From: Synergistales bacterium
Lineage (GTDB): Bacteria; Synergistota; Synergistia; Synergistales; 79-D21
DNA: 5,108 nucleotides
Direction: 5' to 3'
Assembly (NCBI GenBank): GCA_015657435.1
Contig: JADLKH010000004.1
Span: 403,086-408,193 of the forward strand
In this document: positions 1 through 5,108 of the stretch, piece after piece
Layout of the letters: every line of letters starts with the position of its first letter
Position numbering within the stretch: position 1 is the first letter of the stretch
Translations under genes and position numbers: made by a program
Notes under the pieces: model-generated
What the model was told of the DNA's origin: nothing
Databases searched by the model: none
Seen by the model: the letters and a program-made list of their open reading frames with translations, nothing else

Positions 1-348
1 GGGGTACCGCTCGTGGAGGCGATCGTTGACGGGCAGGCCTACGGCTTCTTCTTCGACACGGGGGCCCGGATCTCCTACTTTCAGGACGAGGACGTGCTGG
101 CGAAAGGATCGAAGATCGGCACGGACGAGGATTTCTACCCGGGGTTCGGGCGTTTCGCGACGGAAACCTATCTTATGGAGTTGAGGCTGGTGTCCAAAAC
201 CTTCTCCCTGGTGACCGGCACCCTCCCGGCGATGCTCGGCCTGAGCCTGGGCATGGCGGATGCAGACGGGATTCTCGGCAACGAAATCCTGCTGGGGCTG
301 AAAACCCTGGCCTACATGCCCGGACGTAGCCGGATCGTGATGGAGTGA
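1..348 (+). CDS. Retropepsin-like aspartic peptidase, 3' part (5' end outside window)
   Basis: The reading frame is open from the first base, so the true start lies upstream; the GTG at 13 has no ribosome binding site visible and sits inside the conserved part. About 115 residues are visible. They contain FFFDTGARISYF, with the DTGA catalytic-type motif at bases 55-66, preceded by a hydrophobic beta-strand-like segment. A YPGFGRF stretch follows in the position of a flap, and GILGNEIL lies at 268-291. A single D-T/S-G-A motif followed about 70 residues later by a hydrophobic G-[ILV]-[IL]-G-x-[DE] segment is the layout of retropepsin-like peptidases, which act as homodimers with one aspartate from each subunit. 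No signal peptide or membrane anchor can be assessed because the N-terminus is missing. The substrate is unknown. The HD-domain gene follows after 40 nt on the same strand, so co-transcription is plausible. Peptidase fold is likely; activity is inferred. Confidence 0.68.
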   Translation, partial: GVPLVEAIVDGQAYGFFFDTGARISYFQDEDVLAKGSKIGTDEDFYPGFGRFATETYLMELRLVSKTFSLVTGTLPAMLGLSLGMADADGILGNEILLGLKTLAYMPGRSRIVME

Positions 349-374
349 GGGTCAGCTTGTTTCTGAGGTTTCCA

Positions 375-381
375 GGGGAGG
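375..381 (+). promoter_or_regulatory. Ribosome binding site of the tandem HD-domain gene
   Basis: GGGGAGG lies 7 nt before the ATG at 389. It supports that start over the out-of-frame ATG at 384, which is only 2 nt from the motif. Confidence 0.75.
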
Positions 382-388
382 CGATGCC

Positions 389-1549
389 ATGATTTCCCGC
401 GGCTTGATCGAACGGATCTTTTCGGCCTTCAGCATCGAGCGGTGGAACGACCATCCCCGGCCGCTTCACCTGACCGAGATGGACAAGCAGGCGCACAAGG
501 CGGTCATCGCGGTTTCCATCGCCTGCTCGATGGACGGGATGGCCCAAAAGCTGCCGGAGGTCGTGGAGGGGCTGGTTTACGGTTTCCTGCAGCGCGCGGT
601 TCTGACGGACATGAAGCCCCCGGTCTTCTATTGGCTGATGGAAACGAGCAAGCCTGCCGTGGACAGCTTTGTGCTGAAAACGCTGGGAAAGGACACCGGC
701 GCCCTTAAAGGGGACTTCCACCGGGCTTTCGGGGACTTCCTGGTTTCGGGACCGGCCGACGCGGAGGTCGAGCGTGTGCTTGGGGCCGCCCATTACCTGG
801 CGACGCTGTGGGAGTTCGACCTGATCGCCCCCCTGAGCCAGAAGCTTTACGGGTTCGGGGATACGGAAGCGCGAATCCGGGGGCAGCTGCTGAAATACAA
901 AGATATCCCCCTGGTCGAGGAGAAGATCGCGTCCGCGGCCACGGCGGAAAAGGAGAAAGGCCTTGCGGCTTTCGTGGATCTGGCGGGGCAGCTCCGGTTC
1001 CAGAAACGCTGGACGGGAACGCCGCGGGTCCCGGAGACCTCCGTGCTGGGGCACGCCCTGTTCGTTGCCCTCATGGCGTATTTCCTCTCGGGCGAAACGG
1101 AAAGCTGCCGGGACCGGTCGACCTGGAACTTCATCGCCGGGCTGTTCCACGACCTCCCCGAAGTGCTGACGCGGGACATCATTTCGCCCATCAAGCGGAA
1201 CGTCGAGGGGCTGGAGGGACTGCTCAAGGCCTACGAGGAAACGATGATGGAGGAGAGGATCATCCCGCTTCTGCCGGAGCGGATGCGGGGCCTCGTCAGG
1301 GAACTGACGGCGCGGGAATTCGAGGACCGCGAGTTTGAAATGGACGGGGTTCCCGGAAAGGTCCGCATCGACGGGACCCTGGTCAACTACTGCGACAAGT
1401 TCGCCGCCTTCATCGAGGCCGCCCTGTCGATGAGGCACGGGATCCGGTCAGCAAGCCTGGAAGCCGGGTATTCGGGACTCCTGAAGGAGTTAGGGAATTT
1501 CCGCTTCGGGGACGAGAACCTGGCCTACCTGGCGGACTACTTCAGGTGA
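389..1549 (+). CDS. Tandem YfbR-like HD-domain protein (N-terminal half degenerate)
   Basis: The 386-residue product is about twice the size of YfbR, the E. coli HD-domain 5'-deoxynucleotidase of roughly 200 residues. The C-terminal half (about 200-386) has the YfbR pattern: R207-W208, first metal His H222, H254-D255 in the segment FHDLPEVLTRDIISPIK, E258, and a last metal Asp at D336 (YCDKF). In YfbR-type enzymes these residues bind the divalent metal and the nucleotide. The N-terminal half (1-150) aligns with it: R18-W19, H36, then Q68-R69 exactly 32 residues after H36, the same spacing as H222 to H254. The catalytic HD pair is therefore replaced by QR, and the last Asp is apparently Ala138. 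The likely activity is phosphohydrolysis of a nucleotide or related phosphate by the C-terminal half, with the N-terminal half structural or ligand-sensing. The substrate is unknown. No signal peptide or membrane segment is seen, so it should be cytoplasmic. It lies 40 nt after the aspartic peptidase gene and converges with the HIT gene. Confidence 0.82.
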   Translation: MISRGLIERIFSAFSIERWNDHPRPLHLTEMDKQAHKAVIAVSIACSMDGMAQKLPEVVEGLVYGFLQRAVLTDMKPPVFYWLMETSKPAVDSFVLKTLGKDTGALKGDFHRAFGDFLVSGPADAEVERVLGAAHYLATLWEFDLIAPLSQKLYGFGDTEARIRGQLLKYKDIPLVEEKIASAATAEKEKGLAAFVDLAGQLRFQKRWTGTPRVPETSVLGHALFVALMAYFLSGETESCRDRSTWNFIAGLFHDLPEVLTRDIISPIKRNVEGLEGLLKAYEETMMEERIIPLLPERMRGLVRELTAREFEDREFEMDGVPGKVRIDGTLVNYCDKFAAFIEAALSMRHGIRSASLEAGYSGLLKELGNFRFGDENLAYLADYFR

Positions 1550-1591
1550 GGAAAAAGAAGCGAATTTTCGGTCGGCAAAGGGGGTCTTCCC

Positions 1592-1975
1592 TCAGTACGC
1601 GCCCTTGCCGGGGATGACGTGTCGGATGCCGCCCCTGGGGTTGGGCACGTCGCCTTCCCTCCTGGGGATCAGGTGGATGTGGCAATGGAAGACGCTCTGG
1701 CCCGCAACGAGCCCCGAGTTCACTCCGACGTTGAAGCCCTTCACGGATGGATCCTTCGCGAGGATCTCCTCTTTCACGATCCGCAAGAGTTCGTTGCAGG
1801 CGAGCAGTTCTTCTTTCGAAAGGTCGAAATAGTCGCTCACGTGCCGCCTGGGGATGACAAGGGAGTGCAGTTCCGCCACGGGGAACCCGTCCCGGACGGC
1901 AAAGGCAAGGTCATTCCCGGCGATGAGCCGTTCTTCGCCGACGCTGCAGAAAAGACACCCGTTTTCGCATTTCAT
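1592..1975 (-). CDS. HIT-family (histidine triad) nucleotide hydrolase/transferase
   Basis: This 127-residue protein carries the histidine triad as H97-C-H99-I-H101-L, in the segment QSVFHCHIHLIPRR. H99 would be the catalytic nucleophile that forms the nucleotidyl intermediate. C7-x-x-C10 near the N-terminus, with H45 and H97, matches the zinc-binding arrangement of many bacterial HIT proteins. The end, PRGGIRHVIPGKGAY, is typical of the family's C-terminal tail. Length is normal for the family (about 110-150). HIT proteins split phosphoramidates or dinucleoside polyphosphates such as AMP-lysine or Ap4A; the exact substrate cannot be read here. I start at the ATG whose codon is 1973-1975 because GGGGAGGG stands 7 nt upstream. 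A longer reading from 2032 adds 19 unconserved residues and has no ribosome binding site. The gene is monocistronic, convergent with the HD gene (42 nt between stops) and divergent from the metallohydrolase gene. Confidence 0.92.
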   Translation of the reverse strand: MKCENGCLFCSVGEERLIAGNDLAFAVRDGFPVAELHSLVIPRRHVSDYFDLSKEELLACNELLRIVKEEILAKDPSVKGFNVGVNSGLVAGQSVFHCHIHLIPRREGDVPNPRGGIRHVIPGKGAY

Positions 1976-1982
1976 CGGTTTT

Positions 1983-1990
1983 CCCTCCCC
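1983..1990 (-). promoter_or_regulatory. Ribosome binding site of the HIT gene
   Basis: On the - strand this reads GGGGAGGG, 7 nt before the ATG at 1975. It decides the start in favour of the 127-residue form. Confidence 0.75.
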
Positions 1991-2018
1991 GGTCCATCCC
2001 GGTCCTCGTTCCTGCCCC

Positions 2019-2026
2019 ATTATAAT
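2019..2026. promoter_or_regulatory. Symmetric -10-like box in divergent intergenic region
   Basis: ATTATAAT is a perfect 8-bp palindrome, so a consensus TATAAT can be read on both strands: 2021-2026 on + and 2019-2024 on -. It lies 44 bp before the HIT start and about 100 bp before the metallohydrolase start, in the gap between the two divergent genes. It is an isolated AT block in GC-rich DNA. I see no good TTGACA-like -35 at 16-18 bp on either side, so promoter function is an inference from the -10 match and location. Confidence 0.45.
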
Positions 2027-2112
2027 GGCCATGAACGAGGGAAGTCGTGATAACTTGGAAAGGGTCTGGATCGTGGGGCCGGCTGGCAGGCGGGCCGGGC
2101 TCCGGTACCGAA

Positions 2113-2119
2113 GAGGAGG
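2113..2119 (+). promoter_or_regulatory. Ribosome binding site of the metallohydrolase gene (TTG start)
   Basis: GAGGAGG lies 8 nt before the TTG at 2128. It is the main reason to choose that TTG over the in-frame ATA/ATG-like codons further upstream near 2047. Confidence 0.75.
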
Positions 2120-2127
2120 CTTTCGCT

Positions 2128-2916
2128 TTGAGGGCGATTTCCCTGCAGTCGGGGAGCAAGGGGAACTGCATCTACGTGGAGACCTCGGGCGGCCGCTTCC
2201 TGGTCGACGCGGGGCTCAGCGTGAGAGAAACGGAGCGCAGGCTGGGCCTGGTCGGACGCCATCTGTCCGACATCGATGCCCTCCTGGTCACGCATGAACA
2301 TACCGATCATTCCCTTTCTGCCGGGGTGTTGAGCAACCGGTACGGGATTCCGGCTTACGTCACGGCGGCGACGGAGGAAGCCATGGCCTGCCGGGGATAC
2401 GGAGCGGGTCTTGCGTCCGCGCGCCACTTTTCTCCCGGCGACTGCCTGTGCTTCGGATCCGTCCGGATCGAGACGTTGCCGACTCCCCACGATTCGGTCG
2501 AAGGTTCCGTCTTCGTGATCGAGGATGGCGGCCTGCGTCTCGGCGTCCTCACGGACCTGGGGCATGTCTTCGACGGGCTGGGAGAGGTTGTCCGATCGCT
2601 GGACGCGGTGTTCCTGGAGAGCAACTACGATCCCGACATGCTGAAGCGGGGGAAGTATCCCGCCTTCCTGAAAAAACGGATCGCGGGACCGGGAGGACAC
2701 ATCTCCAACGACGAGTCCGCCGAACTGGTTGCCGGGGCGGGCAGGGTTTTCTCCTGGGTCTGCCTCTCGCACCTGTCGGGTGAAAACAACACCCCGGACG
2801 TGGCCGCGGAGGCGCACCGGCAGATCGCGGGACCCCGGCAGAATCTCCACGTGGCTCCCCGCGACCGGCTGGGGGAGCTGCTGGTGGTCTCGAGGGCGGT
2901 CGAGTCCGTGGCCTAG
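2128..2916 (+). CDS. YycJ/WalJ-like metallo-beta-lactamase-fold hydrolase
   Basis: The 262-residue product begins MRAISLQSGSKGNC, the typical first strand of YycJ-type proteins (a small-residue SxGSxGN motif). The metal-binding motif is T-H56-E-H58-T-D60-H61. Further family marks are H121-D122 in PTPHD, D143 in TDLGH, ESNYD (164-168), GHISN with H191, and the C-terminal LSHLSGENNTP with H215. All metal ligands expected of a dinuclear site are present, so the enzyme should be active. The family is linked to nuclease-type phosphodiester hydrolysis and, in Firmicutes, is encoded near the WalRK system; the exact substrate here is not shown. Length matches the family (about 260). I start at TTG 2128 because a GAGGAGG precedes it and because the alternative from 2047 adds 27 Gly-rich, unconserved residues. 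It is cytoplasmic, with no signal peptide. The methyltransferase follows after 19 nt, probably in the same transcript. Confidence 0.9.
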   Translation: MRAISLQSGSKGNCIYVETSGGRFLVDAGLSVRETERRLGLVGRHLSDIDALLVTHEHTDHSLSAGVLSNRYGIPAYVTAATEEAMACRGYGAGLASARHFSPGDCLCFGSVRIETLPTPHDSVEGSVFVIEDGGLRLGVLTDLGHVFDGLGEVVRSLDAVFLESNYDPDMLKRGKYPAFLKKRIAGPGGHISNDESAELVAGAGRVFSWVCLSHLSGENNTPDVAAEAHRQIAGPRQNLHVAPRDRLGELLVVSRAVESVA

Positions 2917-2935
2917 CGCAAAGGAGGTTCGAACG

Positions 2936-3610
2936 ATGGGAAAAAACTACTATGCAGACAGCCTGAACTCCGCGAATCTTTTCCAGGTTTACGAAACGGG
3001 GATCGAGCGGGTCCGAAGGTATCTGGATGAGGAAATCGAATTCGTCCGAAAAAACCTTCACGGCCGGGAGCGGATCCTGGAGCTCGGGGCGGGCTACGGC
3101 CGCATCATGAAGAAACTTGCCCCCCACGCGGGCTCCATCGTCGGCATCGACATCTCCGAAGATTCCATCGCCTTCGGGAAGGAATACCTCAAAAACACCC
3201 CCAACTGTTCTCTCCTGACCATGGACGGTCACCGGATCGAATTCAGTGACGAGTTCGACGTCGTCATATGCCTCCAGAACGGGCTGTCCGCGATGAAGGG
3301 AAATCCCCTGAACCTTGTCCGCCGCTCCATGGCTGCCCTGACCCCCGGAGGGAAGGCCTATTTCAGCTCCTACAGCCCCAGGTTCTGGGAAGTCCGCCTG
3401 GCCTGGTTTTTGGAGCAGGCCTCCAGGGGGCTCCTGGGGGAGATCGACATGGAGAAGACCGGAGACGGGAAGATCGTCTGCAGGGACGGTTTTACGGCGA
3501 CCACTTTCTCCGCCTCCGACCTGGCAGAGCTTGGGGAAAAGATCGGCTGCGCCTATCACATCGAAGAGGTGGATGAATCGAGCCTCTTGCTCGTTCTCGA
3601 AAAGGATTGA
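2936..3610 (+). CDS. Class I SAM-dependent methyltransferase
   Basis: The 224-residue product has a Rossmann-type methyltransferase core. Motif I is ILELGAGYGRI (E49, G51, G53, G55), which contacts S-adenosylmethionine. The acidic residue ending the second strand is D72 in IVGIDIS, and M96-D97 matches the adenine-contacting position. FDVVICLQNGLSAM (107-120) is motif IV, and LTPGGKAYFSSYS around 135-150 is the strand after the conserved PGG turn. Residues 1-45 form an N-terminal helical cap, and the C-terminal part (170-224) ends in a strand-rich segment. The acceptor substrate cannot be told: Asn-Gly replaces the N/D-PPY/F motif of amino-methylating DNA or protein enzymes, which suggests a small molecule. 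The ATG at 2936 follows AAAGGAGG (2920-2927) by 8 nt. The gene is the second of a two-gene unit and is closed by an intrinsic terminator immediately after its stop. Confidence 0.88.
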   Translation: MGKNYYADSLNSANLFQVYETGIERVRRYLDEEIEFVRKNLHGRERILELGAGYGRIMKKLAPHAGSIVGIDISEDSIAFGKEYLKNTPNCSLLTMDGHRIEFSDEFDVVICLQNGLSAMKGNPLNLVRRSMAALTPGGKAYFSSYSPRFWEVRLAWFLEQASRGLLGEIDMEKTGDGKIVCRDGFTATTFSASDLAELGEKIGCAYHIEEVDESSLLLVLEKD

Positions 3611-3644
3611 GGGACCGGCGCCAGCCGGTCCCTTCGCTTTTGTT
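3611..3644 (+). terminator. Intrinsic terminator after the methyltransferase gene
   Basis: A perfect 9-bp GC-rich stem, GGGACCGGC (3611-3619) with GCCGGTCCC (3624-3632), closes on a 4-nt loop and is followed by TTCGCTTTTGTT. The stem starts at the base directly after the TGA stop. It should end the metallohydrolase-methyltransferase transcript. Confidence 0.85.
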
Positions 3645-3758
3645 CCGACCTCTTCCATCCGGTGTCTTCCCCCTGAACCGGTTCCCTCACCGCCTCCCGG
3701 CTTGAATCCGTTGCGGCATCGAAGCTGAAGATCCCCGAAAGGATCAACACCCGGAAAA

Positions 3759-3780
3759 CGCAGGGCGACTTGTCCCTGCG
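3759..3780. repeat. 7-bp hairpin with 8-nt loop
   Basis: CGCAGGG (3759-3765) pairs with CCCTGCG (3774-3780). Read on the - strand the hairpin is followed by TTTT, like a weak terminator for leftward transcription, but no - strand gene is seen upstream of it. Confidence 0.5.
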
Positions 3781-3844
3781 GAAGGGGCGCGCGTGCCCGA
3801 ATGGTGAAAAAAAATCCTTATTGGTACGAGTTTTCGCCGATCGG

Positions 3845-3927
3845 TCCGCAGTGAAATGAATTTTGGTTTTGAGAGACCGAATTTGAAGCCAAAGAGCGCA
3901 AAAGGGAAGAGGGCATTTCACTGCGGA
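3845..3927. repeat. Perfect 14-bp inverted repeat with nested inverted repeat
   Basis: TCCGCAGTGAAATG (3845-3858) recurs as its exact reverse complement at 3914-3927, with 55 nt between the arms. Inside, TTTGGTTT (3862-3869) can pair with AAGCCAAA (3886-3893) as 7 Watson-Crick pairs plus one G-U. TCGGTC (3841-3846) also matches GACCGA (3875-3880), and CCGATCGG (3837-3844) is a palindrome abutting the left arm. A transcript could fold into a long nested hairpin; alternatively these are paired protein-binding sites or termini of a small non-autonomous element. No flanking target-site duplication is seen. Confidence 0.7.
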
Positions 3928-4008
3928 AGCTTGAAAGATGGCGAGGTGGGCAGAAAGAGCAAGGTGGGTGGGCAAAAGCAAAGACGATTGGGTCGGATTG
4001 AGATTCAG

Positions 4009-4023
4009 GGCTCGTGACGAGCC
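4009..4023. repeat. Short inverted repeat upstream of the RpiR-family gene
   Basis: GGCTCG (4009-4014) and CGAGCC (4018-4023) flank TGA. The site is centred about 78 nt before the RpiR start, a possible operator for the regulator itself or a short RNA hairpin. Function is not shown. Confidence 0.4.
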
Positions 4024-4093
4024 GAGATCGGGAGTGCTTTACTTGAGTAGAAAATAATTTTTCAGACAAAAAGAAAGGAGAAAAAAATACTAC

Positions 4094-4972
4094 ATGAGTT
4101 CGCTGCTTGATCTGATCAAGGAAAAGGGGAGCCATCTTCCACCCAAACAGTACGAACTCGCCAAGTTCCTGATCAACAACTACTCCTCCCTCCAGTATGC
4201 GAATACGGTTGAATTGGCGCGAATGGCCTCGGTTAGCGAAGCGACGATCATACGGCTGGCCTACTCCCTTGGATTCAAGGGGTTCCCGGAGCTGCAGCAG
4301 GCCATCAGGGACCTGGTGAAGGAGAATTCGAGCATCAGCCTGAACCGATATGCGCTGCGATCTTTCGAGGAATTGAAGGATTGTGCGTTCGCGACGACTT
4401 TCGAGCTTGAAAAGAGAATTCTCGAGGAGGCCTACGCATCCATCGACAAGGAGTCGTTCGAGTCGGCGGTGGAAATGATCTGCAAGGCTCCGTGCGTCCT
4501 GGTTGTCGGCACTTCCTTCAACGAAAGTCTGGCCCATTACGCGGGGAATTATCTTCACGTCCTCAAGGAAAACGTTCGGATCATCACCGATCTGGGAGCC
4601 AAGGAATACCAGGTGCTTCAGGAAATCCCCAGGGGAACGGTCGGGCTCGTCTACAGCTTCCCTCGCTATCCGCGCAAAACTCAATCCGTCGTGGAATTCC
4701 TGAAGAAGAAAAAGGTCCCCATGATCGGCATCACGGACAATGTTCTTTCTCCCATCGCTTCCCGTGTGGAAAAGCTATTCCTCGTCCCGCAGCAATTCAT
4801 CACCTTCATTGATCCCTACGCGGCGGTCATGGCCCTGACGCATTCGCTGCTGCTGGGTGTTTTCATGAATGATCCGGAAAAATCGCGCCGCAGGGTGCGC
4901 GACTATGATCGCTTTCTGCAGAGCGAAAACGTCCACCTCAGGGATTCGGTGGACATCTCCAACCTGATTTAG
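4094..4972 (+). CDS. MurR/RpiR-family transcriptional regulator (HTH + SIS domain)
   Basis: The 292-residue protein has the two-domain layout of the family and its usual length. The N-terminal helix-turn-helix spans about 1-77; its recognition part is ELARMASVSEATIIRLAYSL (40-59), followed by the characteristic GFKGFPELQ (60-68). A C-terminal SIS (sugar isomerase) domain runs from about 123 to 255, beginning with strand VLVVGTS (135-141) and including YSFPRYPRKT and VPMIGITD. SIS domains in such regulators bind phosphosugars or related metabolites. Here the first loop reads GTSFNES rather than the common GxGxS, and FPRY replaces the usual S-G-x-[ST] loop, so the ligand may not be a simple sugar phosphate. 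The ATG at 4094 is preceded by AAGGAG (4075-4080) with an unusually long 13-nt spacer. The gene probably controls the Rossmann-protein gene that follows 86 nt downstream, and perhaps itself. Confidence 0.92.
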   Translation: MSSLLDLIKEKGSHLPPKQYELAKFLINNYSSLQYANTVELARMASVSEATIIRLAYSLGFKGFPELQQAIRDLVKENSSISLNRYALRSFEELKDCAFATTFELEKRILEEAYASIDKESFESAVEMICKAPCVLVVGTSFNESLAHYAGNYLHVLKENVRIITDLGAKEYQVLQEIPRGTVGLVYSFPRYPRKTQSVVEFLKKKKVPMIGITDNVLSPIASRVEKLFLVPQQFITFIDPYAAVMALTHSLLLGVFMNDPEKSRRRVRDYDRFLQSENVHLRDSVDISNLI

Positions 4973-4994
4973 GCAAGGTTCCTGGAAATGCTGT

Positions 4995-5010
4995 CCGGGG
5001 CAGACCCCGG
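4995..5010. repeat. GC-rich hairpin between the RpiR gene and the next gene
   Basis: CCGGGG (4995-5000) and CCCCGG (5005-5010) enclose a CAGA loop. No T-run follows, so it is not a standard intrinsic terminator. It could be an operator, an RNA-stabilising hairpin or chance in GC-rich DNA. Confidence 0.4.
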
Positions 5011-5058
5011 CTTGGGGATGAACCCGGGAATCCAAAGACAAGGGGAGTGGCAAGCGGC

Positions 5059-5108
5059 ATGGTCGACATGAGTTACCTCAAGGATAAGCCAATTGCGGTA
5101 TTGGGTGG
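5059..5108 (+). CDS. Start of a probable NAD(P)-binding Rossmann-fold dehydrogenase (3' end outside window)
   Basis: Only 16 complete codons are visible, reading MVDMSYLKDKPIAVLG, with the next codon cut after GG. A short polar lead followed by a hydrophobic strand (PIAVLG) running into glycine is how Rossmann-type NAD(P)-binding dehydrogenases begin, with the glycine opening the GxGxxG loop. Families with a similar start include opine (octopine/nopaline-type) and ketopantoate-type dehydrogenases; I lean to the former only by resemblance. AGGGGAG (5041-5047) stands 11 nt before the ATG at 5059. A second in-frame ATG at 5068 is farther away, and an in-frame GTG at 5047 overlaps the ribosome binding site. 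It lies 86 nt after the RpiR gene on the same strand and is the likely regulatory target. Confidence 0.55.
   Translation, partial: MVDMSYLKDKPIAVLG

Larger units (their letters stand above)
3645..4093. other. Long gene-free region upstream of the RpiR-family gene
   Basis: I see no credible gene in these 449 nt: short frames have no ribosome binding sites and no recognisable domains. From about 3800 the + strand becomes A- and purine-rich (an A8 run near 3807-3814, AAAGGGAAGAGGG, GAGGTGGGCAGAAAGAG), unlike the GC-rich coding DNA around it. It holds three inverted repeats (listed separately) and three GGTGGG copies at 3945, 3963 and 3967. The last 60 nt before the RpiR start are AT-rich (TAGAAAATAATTTTT, 4048-4062), a plausible promoter zone, but I could not place a convincing -35/-10 pair. 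Confidence 0.6.

Noticed and set aside
173..1438. Long open frame on the - strand opposite the peptidase and HD genes
   Set aside because: It is antisense to two genes with clear domains. Its product is rich in Arg, Pro and Gly with no recognisable motif, as expected of a mirror frame in GC-rich DNA.
1550..1591. Bidirectional terminator between the convergent HD and HIT genes
   Set aside because: I looked for a stem-loop with a T-run on either strand and found only 4-bp stems, so no terminator is supported.
1976..2032. Upstream start for the HIT protein (19 extra residues)
   Set aside because: No ribosome binding site precedes 2032, while GGGGAGGG sits 7 nt before the ATG at 1975, right ahead of the conserved CxxC segment.
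2047..2127. N-terminal extension of the metallohydrolase
   Set aside because: The added residues are Gly-rich and unlike the family. The TTG at 2128 has a strong ribosome binding site and begins exactly at the conserved first strand.
2020..2850. Long - strand open frame opposite the metallohydrolase gene
   Set aside because: It overlaps a gene with complete family motifs and shows no domain of its own; a codon-bias shadow.
2549..3658. Long - strand open frame across the metallohydrolase and methyltransferase genes
   Set aside because: It spans two real genes and the terminator on the other strand, and has no domain signature or ribosome binding site that I can see.
3759..3780. Second terminator for the methyltransferase transcript
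   Set aside because: On the + strand the hairpin is followed by GAAGGGG, not a T-run, and the strong terminator at 3611-3644 already closes the transcript.
3944..3980. Imperfect direct repeat / G-quadruplex candidate with GGTGGG copies
   Set aside because: The two units differ by gaps and the G-tracts are short with one long loop; too weak to call as a feature.
3818..4684. - strand open frame opposite the RpiR gene and its upstream region
   Set aside because: It runs through the inverted repeats and antisense to a clear regulator; no recognisable protein features.

Overview
The window reads as chromosomal DNA from a GC-rich, Gram-negative-like bacterium. Gene content and style (an RpiR regulator beside a Rossmann dehydrogenase, a YycJ-type metallohydrolase, HIT and HD-domain housekeeping hydrolases, strong GGAGG-type ribosome binding sites) would suit a deltaproteobacterium / Desulfobacterota. 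That placement is an inference from general resemblance, not from a marker gene. There are no rRNA, tRNA, CRISPR or clear transposon features.

Left part (1-1549, + strand): the 3' end of a retropepsin-like aspartic peptidase gene (DTGA motif plus a C-terminal GILGNEIL motif) is followed after 40 nt by a 386-residue protein that looks like two YfbR-type HD domains in tandem. Its C-terminal half keeps the full metal-binding set; its N-terminal half has lost most of it. Middle (1592-3610): a HIT-family nucleotide hydrolase/transferase lies on the - strand, convergent with the HD gene. It is divergent from a two-gene + strand unit, a YycJ/WalJ-like metallo-beta-lactamase-fold hydrolase and a class I SAM-dependent methyltransferase 19 nt downstream. 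The divergent gap carries a palindromic ATTATAAT that could be a -10 element in both directions. The methyltransferase gene ends directly at a strong intrinsic terminator.

Right part (3645-5108): a gene-free stretch of about 450 nt, more A/purine-rich than its surroundings, holds a perfect 14-bp inverted repeat with a nested second one, plus two smaller hairpins. It leads into a MurR/RpiR-family regulator (HTH plus SIS domains). Downstream, at the window edge, is the start of a gene with a Rossmann-type N-terminus, probably an NAD(P)-dependent dehydrogenase. The regulator probably controls this downstream metabolic locus.

Most of the window is ordinary housekeeping content. The items most worth a second look are the half-degenerate tandem HD protein, the nested inverted repeats upstream of the RpiR gene, the symmetric -10 box between the divergent genes, and the aspartic peptidase fragment next to the HD protein. 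Nothing here convincingly forms a new multi-gene system.
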